64,000 nucleotides of DNA from Solanum dulcamara (Eukaryota; Streptophyta; Magnoliopsida; Solanales; Solanaceae), in contig NC_077248.1 of NCBI RefSeq assembly GCF_947179165.1, positions 53,801,732-53,865,731 of the forward strand. The letters run 5' to 3'. Both the position numbers and the translations under genes were made by a program. Below the pieces are notes generated by a model. It ran no database searches. It was not told the DNA's origin and worked only from the letters and a program-made list of their open reading frames with translations. This document shows positions 60,280 through 64,000 of the stretch, piece after piece (position 1 is the first letter of the stretch; each line of letters starts with the position of its first letter).

Positions 60280-60800
60280 CTAAACATTTCTCTCTAAATT
60301 CATTGTCGTCTTCATTTCAACAGTTCTTAAACTCATTTCAAGTTCAAGTTGTACATTGCTAGCATCTCTTTTTCTCTTTGAATTATTCTTATACTCCCAT
60401 TTTAGTTTCTCCTTGAGTTCTAGATTTTCAGCTTCTAGAACTATCATTTTTTCCTCCATGTCAAACATCTGAGAAACTTAAGCAATTTTTTTATCATGAA
60501 AGATATCTAATTGTTGTTCAAAAGATCTTTTTCAGTGCTCAATTCACTGATTGAGTCAATAAACATACTAGCTAAACCTCTCAATTTTTTAGTGAAGTAA
60601 ACATGAAGATTTTCTTTAAAATTAGAAAGAGTTACCACTGCATAATTTCATCATCTTCAGATTTTCTCATGAAAGAAAATATAGTATCAAAGACTTCTTC
60701 ATCATCTTTAACAAGATGCATTGAAGTAATATCTGGGTGATCAAATTCCTCTGAATCACTTGATGAATTTCCCTAGATAGCAAGAGTCTTCTTCACTATA
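60280..60800 (-). pseudogene. Copia gag C-terminal coiled-coil part
   Basis: 'MEEKMIVLEAENLELKEKL' (60465-60410) and 'SNVQLELEMSLRTVEMKTT' show the heptad-like Leu/Glu pattern of a coiled coil. Upstream, acidic text 'GNSSSDSEEFDHPD' (60775-60735). Such long coiled-coil gag tails occur in Sireviruses. 59901-60279 joins it to protease with degraded text. Confidence 0.65.
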
Positions 60801-61790
60801 TAGTCAACAACTTATTTTCTCCCCCCTTTTGTCTGAGACCTGGTCCCTTCATTTGTCTTTTCACCTCCATATTTGACATAGTTTTCGTACTTCAACTTGT
60901 GCATAGGAAAATCTCTAATGAAATTTCCTGATTTTTCACACTTATAACACAAGTCTGTAGCATTTATTGATCTGCTTGAGTTTCCCTTTTTCATAAATCC
61001 ACCATGTTTTCTTATAATCTTTTGAAATCTGCGAGTCAAATAGGCTATGTCCTCATCTTCTTCATAGATATCGCTTTGTGAAACTTTAAAAGCTAGGAAT
61101 TTTTCTTTTCTCACTTCTTTCTTGGGATGATCTTGTTGCTTTTTTTGCTCATGGATCTGAAGATTTTCAATGAGCTCATTCTTTGTAAGGGTTTTCAGGT
61201 CCCATGCATCAGTGATAGCATCTACTTTACTCTCTCAAGACTTGGAAAGAATTCTAAGTATCTTCCTGACCTGCTTACTTGGATGAATGCCCACACATTG
61301 AAGCTCATTGGTGATGGAAGTAAACCTAGTATGCATTTCTTAAATTGTTTCACCTTTCTTCATTAAGGAATTTTCATATTGAGTGGTCAGCATGTCTATT
61401 TTAGACTGATTAACTTGAGTTGTTCCTTCATGAGCAGTTCTTAAGTAGTCCCAAATTTCTTTGGTTGATTCACAAGAAGAGATTATGTTGTACTCATATG
61501 GTCTTATACCACAGACCAGTAGCTTTTTAGTCTTGTAGTTCTTTTCATTCTTCTTCCTATTAGCTTCATTGCACTCCATTCGATTTTTAGGAACAACACG
61601 AGTGATTTATCCTTCTTTAACCTTATTCAAAGGAACATGAGATTCATCCAAGACAATACTCCAGAGTCAATTATCTTCAAACAATGAGAAAATCATGCAT
61701 GCGAGTTTTCCACCAATCATAGAACTATCCATTGAAATAAGGTAGCCCGGTGGCTGATTATATTTCCTCCAAATTAGGTGGAGCAGTCAT
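60801..61790 (-). pseudogene. Copia gag (capsid and zinc knuckle)
   Basis: Start at the ATG at 61790 ('MTAPPNLEEIYNQPPGYLI'), about 50 bases after the primer site. The open stretch 61579-61340 has 'ISSCESTKEIWDYLRTAHE' and 'GTTQVNQSKIDMLTTQYEN', the UBN2/gag signature. Then 'DAITDAWDLKTLTKNELIE' (61220-61160). The zinc knuckle 'CYKCEKSGNFIRDF' (60945-60905) has lost its His (Asn) and last Cys (Phe). Stops at several places. Confidence 0.85.
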
Positions 61791-61837
61791 TTCTTTTCAC
61801 AAGATCTTCTCTCGATGTTAACCTTATAGAGAGTTCT

Positions 61838-61849
61838 GCTCGGATACCA
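61838..61849 (-). other. tRNA primer-binding site (copia)
   Basis: The minus strand reads TGGTATCCGAGC, one change from the initiator-Met tRNA complement, directly after the 5' LTR. Confidence 0.85.
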
Positions 61850-61851
61850 AT

Positions 61852-62650
61852 TGATGACTCATATGAGTCCACTATGCATCAATGAACCAGGTCTCTTGAC
61901 ACAGCAAGAACAGTACAAAAAACAAAATACTCAAAACAAAGAACATAAGAAATTTACGTGGAAACCCCTTGCTAAAGAGAGGAGAAAATCATGACCTATC
62001 TCACATGATTTTAACTCGACTCCATTATTATTAAGGAGCAAAGATTTAGATTACAAACTCTTGTAATTTGGGAATTAAACTCTTAATTCATTCCCCCTTA
62101 GTGTAACAACTCTGTTACACAAACTAAGAACAACTCTACCACTAAATTAACCGGAACTAGTCGATTTAGACTTTAAGAACTCAACATAGCTAACTCTAGC
62201 TACAACTCTGAAAACTCAAGAATGATCTAGTTCTTTTATGACTCAGGAATAGATATACAGATATTACGCATAGAAATATAAATCTAAAAACAACTAAGAA
62301 CGACGATAACTCATCAGATCCCATGTTGTTATTCGAGAGAATATTTCTTGAGAAAATAGCTTTTGCTTGTGTGAAAATCAGGAATGCAAAAAACTGGTTT
62401 TGTGTCATTGAAGAAGAGACCTATATATGATGGATACAAAACCTAGGAATAATGCCATTGGCTAGGAATCTGGTGCTCTGCAAATAGACGCGCACTAACA
62501 ACCACTGCAGTAGTGGCAGTGGTTGCAGAATACGTTTTACAGCTGTCATTTTCATGACACGGAATCTACAATTTCTCACAGGACGAAGTTCCTCATTAGG
62601 TCCCAGGATTTGTTAAATCATCAAAACTTCAAAGTCAGCTCATAATAACA
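61852..62650 (-). repeat. 5' LTR of the copia element
   Basis: Left end TGATGACTC next to the primer site; right end CATAATAACA, whose complement TGTTATTATG is the LTR start. Confidence 0.9.
62420..62430 (-). promoter_or_regulatory. Candidate copia LTR TATA box
   Basis: TCATATATAG on the minus strand, about 220 bases into the LTR; also kept in the 3' LTR at about 54200. Confidence 0.5.
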
Positions 62651-63470
62651 CATATTATTAGGAATTCATCTGCTATGATTTTTTTTCTCGACAATCTTTG
62701 GCATACTAATATTTCATTGAAAATTTATTTCCTTAATTGGATGATTTTTGAGAAACTATAAGCATTTGTATGTTATAAATAAATTGAACATTAACTCTAA
62801 TACTGATTGCTTTTGTTGAAGGATACCACAGGTTAAAACCACACAACACATTTTTATCCAAAGATATGATTGAAGACCCCCTAGAAATACACCATGTCAA
62901 CCAACATATTGTTAATATTTTCACGACCGGTAAAACATAAAATCAACCAACAAGATCCAAAAAATTCTCCTTCAAATTGCTCCAACATGCATTTGTTGGA
63001 ACTTATGATAACAAATGTGTGTTTGTACATATGACAATCAAAAAAAAAAAAATTACCACTTCAAATGGAATATCAAATCATTTAAAATGTTAATTTGAAT
63101 AATTCAGTACACACTTTTAAGTCCATTTTGAAACAGCCAAATCACTCTACTACAGTGAAAAGATTTAAATTTGTACAAAAATGAAATAAGTATGTTGAAA
63201 CAAAGCACAAATGAAACAATCAAATCGAACACAATTATGTATTTTTTTTTTAATTAAGTTAAGCTTTTGTGCATAATTGGCATCAAAGGGATTGTAATTT
63301 CCTTGACCTTCTGGATTTTTGGGTGATGGCATTATCAGGTAGCGGCAAATGTGTGTTTTATTGAGACCAGTTTTTGCTAATACAACACCACTTAGATATT
63401 ATCAGAATTATTAATTTCTGATAATAATTTCTGCATTGTTTATTGCCATTTAATTTCTGCATTGTATTGT
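62651..63470. other. AT-rich flank, nothing recognised
   Basis: Low-complexity AT-rich DNA with A and T runs (63043-63053, 63243-63252). It should continue 53620 from before the copia insertion. No motif seen on either strand. Confidence 0.4.
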
Positions 63471-63474
63471 TGTT

Positions 63475-63775
63475 TATAGTTGTGGCGCCATTATACCTTC
63501 ATTATCTTATTTATTTATTTATTTATAGTAGTTAATGCTTCTTTCTTTCCGTACAATTCTACCATGACTTTCTCACTTTTGTTATTCCTTGTTTTTATCT
63601 TGTTTTCATCTTGTTTGTCCTTATTTGACCTCTTATCTTGTTTTCTTCTCTTGAAACCGAGGGTCTTTCGGAAACAGCGCTCTACCTTTCAAGGTGGGGG
63701 TTAGGTCTGCGTACACTCTACCCTCCCCAGACCCCACATTGTGGGATTATACTGGGTTTGTTGTTGTTGTTGTTT
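63475..63775 (+). mobile_element. LINE 2: 3' UTR and TTG tail only
   Basis: Holds 'GGTCTTTCGGAAACAGC' (63663-63679), 'GTCTGCGTACACTCTACCC' (63706-63724), 'CCCAGACCCCACATTGTGGG' and a (TTG)n tail (63758-63773). It matches the end of LINE 1 (50296-50405) without coding text, so it is heavily 5' truncated. It could also be a SINE sharing this tail. An ATTT run (63506-63526) lies near its left edge. Confidence 0.7.
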
Positions 63776-64000
63776 GTTTGCCTTTTATACAATATATTAT
63801 AAGGTTAATACATTATTTATAGAAAATTTATATTGTTTATAATGTGCATATATACTATTGCAATTTTATTTTTTTGATTATGTAGGTATAAATTATAAAT
63901 ATAACTATATGAATATGATATATTGTATTGGGTAGCATACTTTTGAAAAATTATCTTTTTCTGTTCTTAAAATACTACTTGGAATTTTTGCAAAAATTAT
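63776..64000. other. AT-rich end of window, nothing recognised
   Basis: AT-rich text with TATA-like runs and no open frame of note. Confidence 0.4.

Larger units (their letters stand above)
53621..62650 (-). mobile_element. Ty1/copia element, Sirevirus-like, 9.0 kb
   Basis: LTRs of about 800 bases at 53621-54425 (3') and 61852-62650 (5'). Minus-strand order: primer site, gag, protease, integrase, RT, RNase H, then about 2.2 kb before the 3' LTR holding an extra reading frame region. Integrase before RT defines copia. The extra frame after pol is the mark of Sireviruses. Flanking five bases are TAGAT and CATAT, so no clear target duplication survives. All frames are broken. Confidence 0.9.

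Noticed and set aside
53616..62655. Target duplication for the copia element
   Set aside because: Flanking five bases are TAGAT and CATAT; two of five differ, too weak to claim.

Overview
The window is plant nuclear DNA made almost entirely of decayed, nested retrotransposons. I find no intact host gene. The likely source is a Solanaceae species: the chromodomain Ty3/gypsy elements, the Sirevirus-like Ty1/copia element and the TTG-tailed LINE ends are all of types familiar from that family. This is inference from pattern recognition; genus (Capsicum, Solanum or other) cannot be settled here. Element names (A, 1, 2, B, C, D1, D2, E, F1, F2, G) are mine.

Left block, 1-16584: three gypsy elements in a stack. 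Element A (+, 3' half only, 1-3598) sits in the 3' LTR of element 1 (-, 3599-9069). Element 1 sits in the 3' LTR of element 2 (-, 9070-16579). Element 2 keeps a full but broken gag-pol. Element 1 has lost protease and reverse transcriptase.

Middle-left, 16585-27505: two LTR remnants (F1, F2), one holding a mitochondrial cox2 fragment, then element B (+, 20485-27500). B has two LTRs of about 2.24 kb and an internally deleted body. A hairpin in its LTRs shows paired compensatory changes.

Centre, 27506-48788: element C (+), 5' truncated, whose 3' LTR holds a 3.5 kb solo LTR (D1, target duplication AATAC). Next to it is element E (-, 35956-48397, target duplication CAATA), which holds a second solo LTR (D2, target duplication AGATA). 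E and the right end of C lie in an older LTR, G. D1, D2 and E are related; their LTRs carry different tandem arrays at the same relative place.

Right block, 48789-64000: a gypsy protease-RT fragment, a 5'-truncated RTE-type LINE, about 3 kb of AT-rich DNA with nothing recognisable, a 9 kb copia element (-, 53621-62650) with an extra env-like region after pol, and a second LINE tail.

The genes do not work together as a system; each coding stretch is a dead piece of retrotransposon gag-pol. The signals worth a second look are the co-varying LTR hairpin, the swapped tandem arrays, the palindromic words in the U3 regions, the cox2 insert and the datable nesting order.
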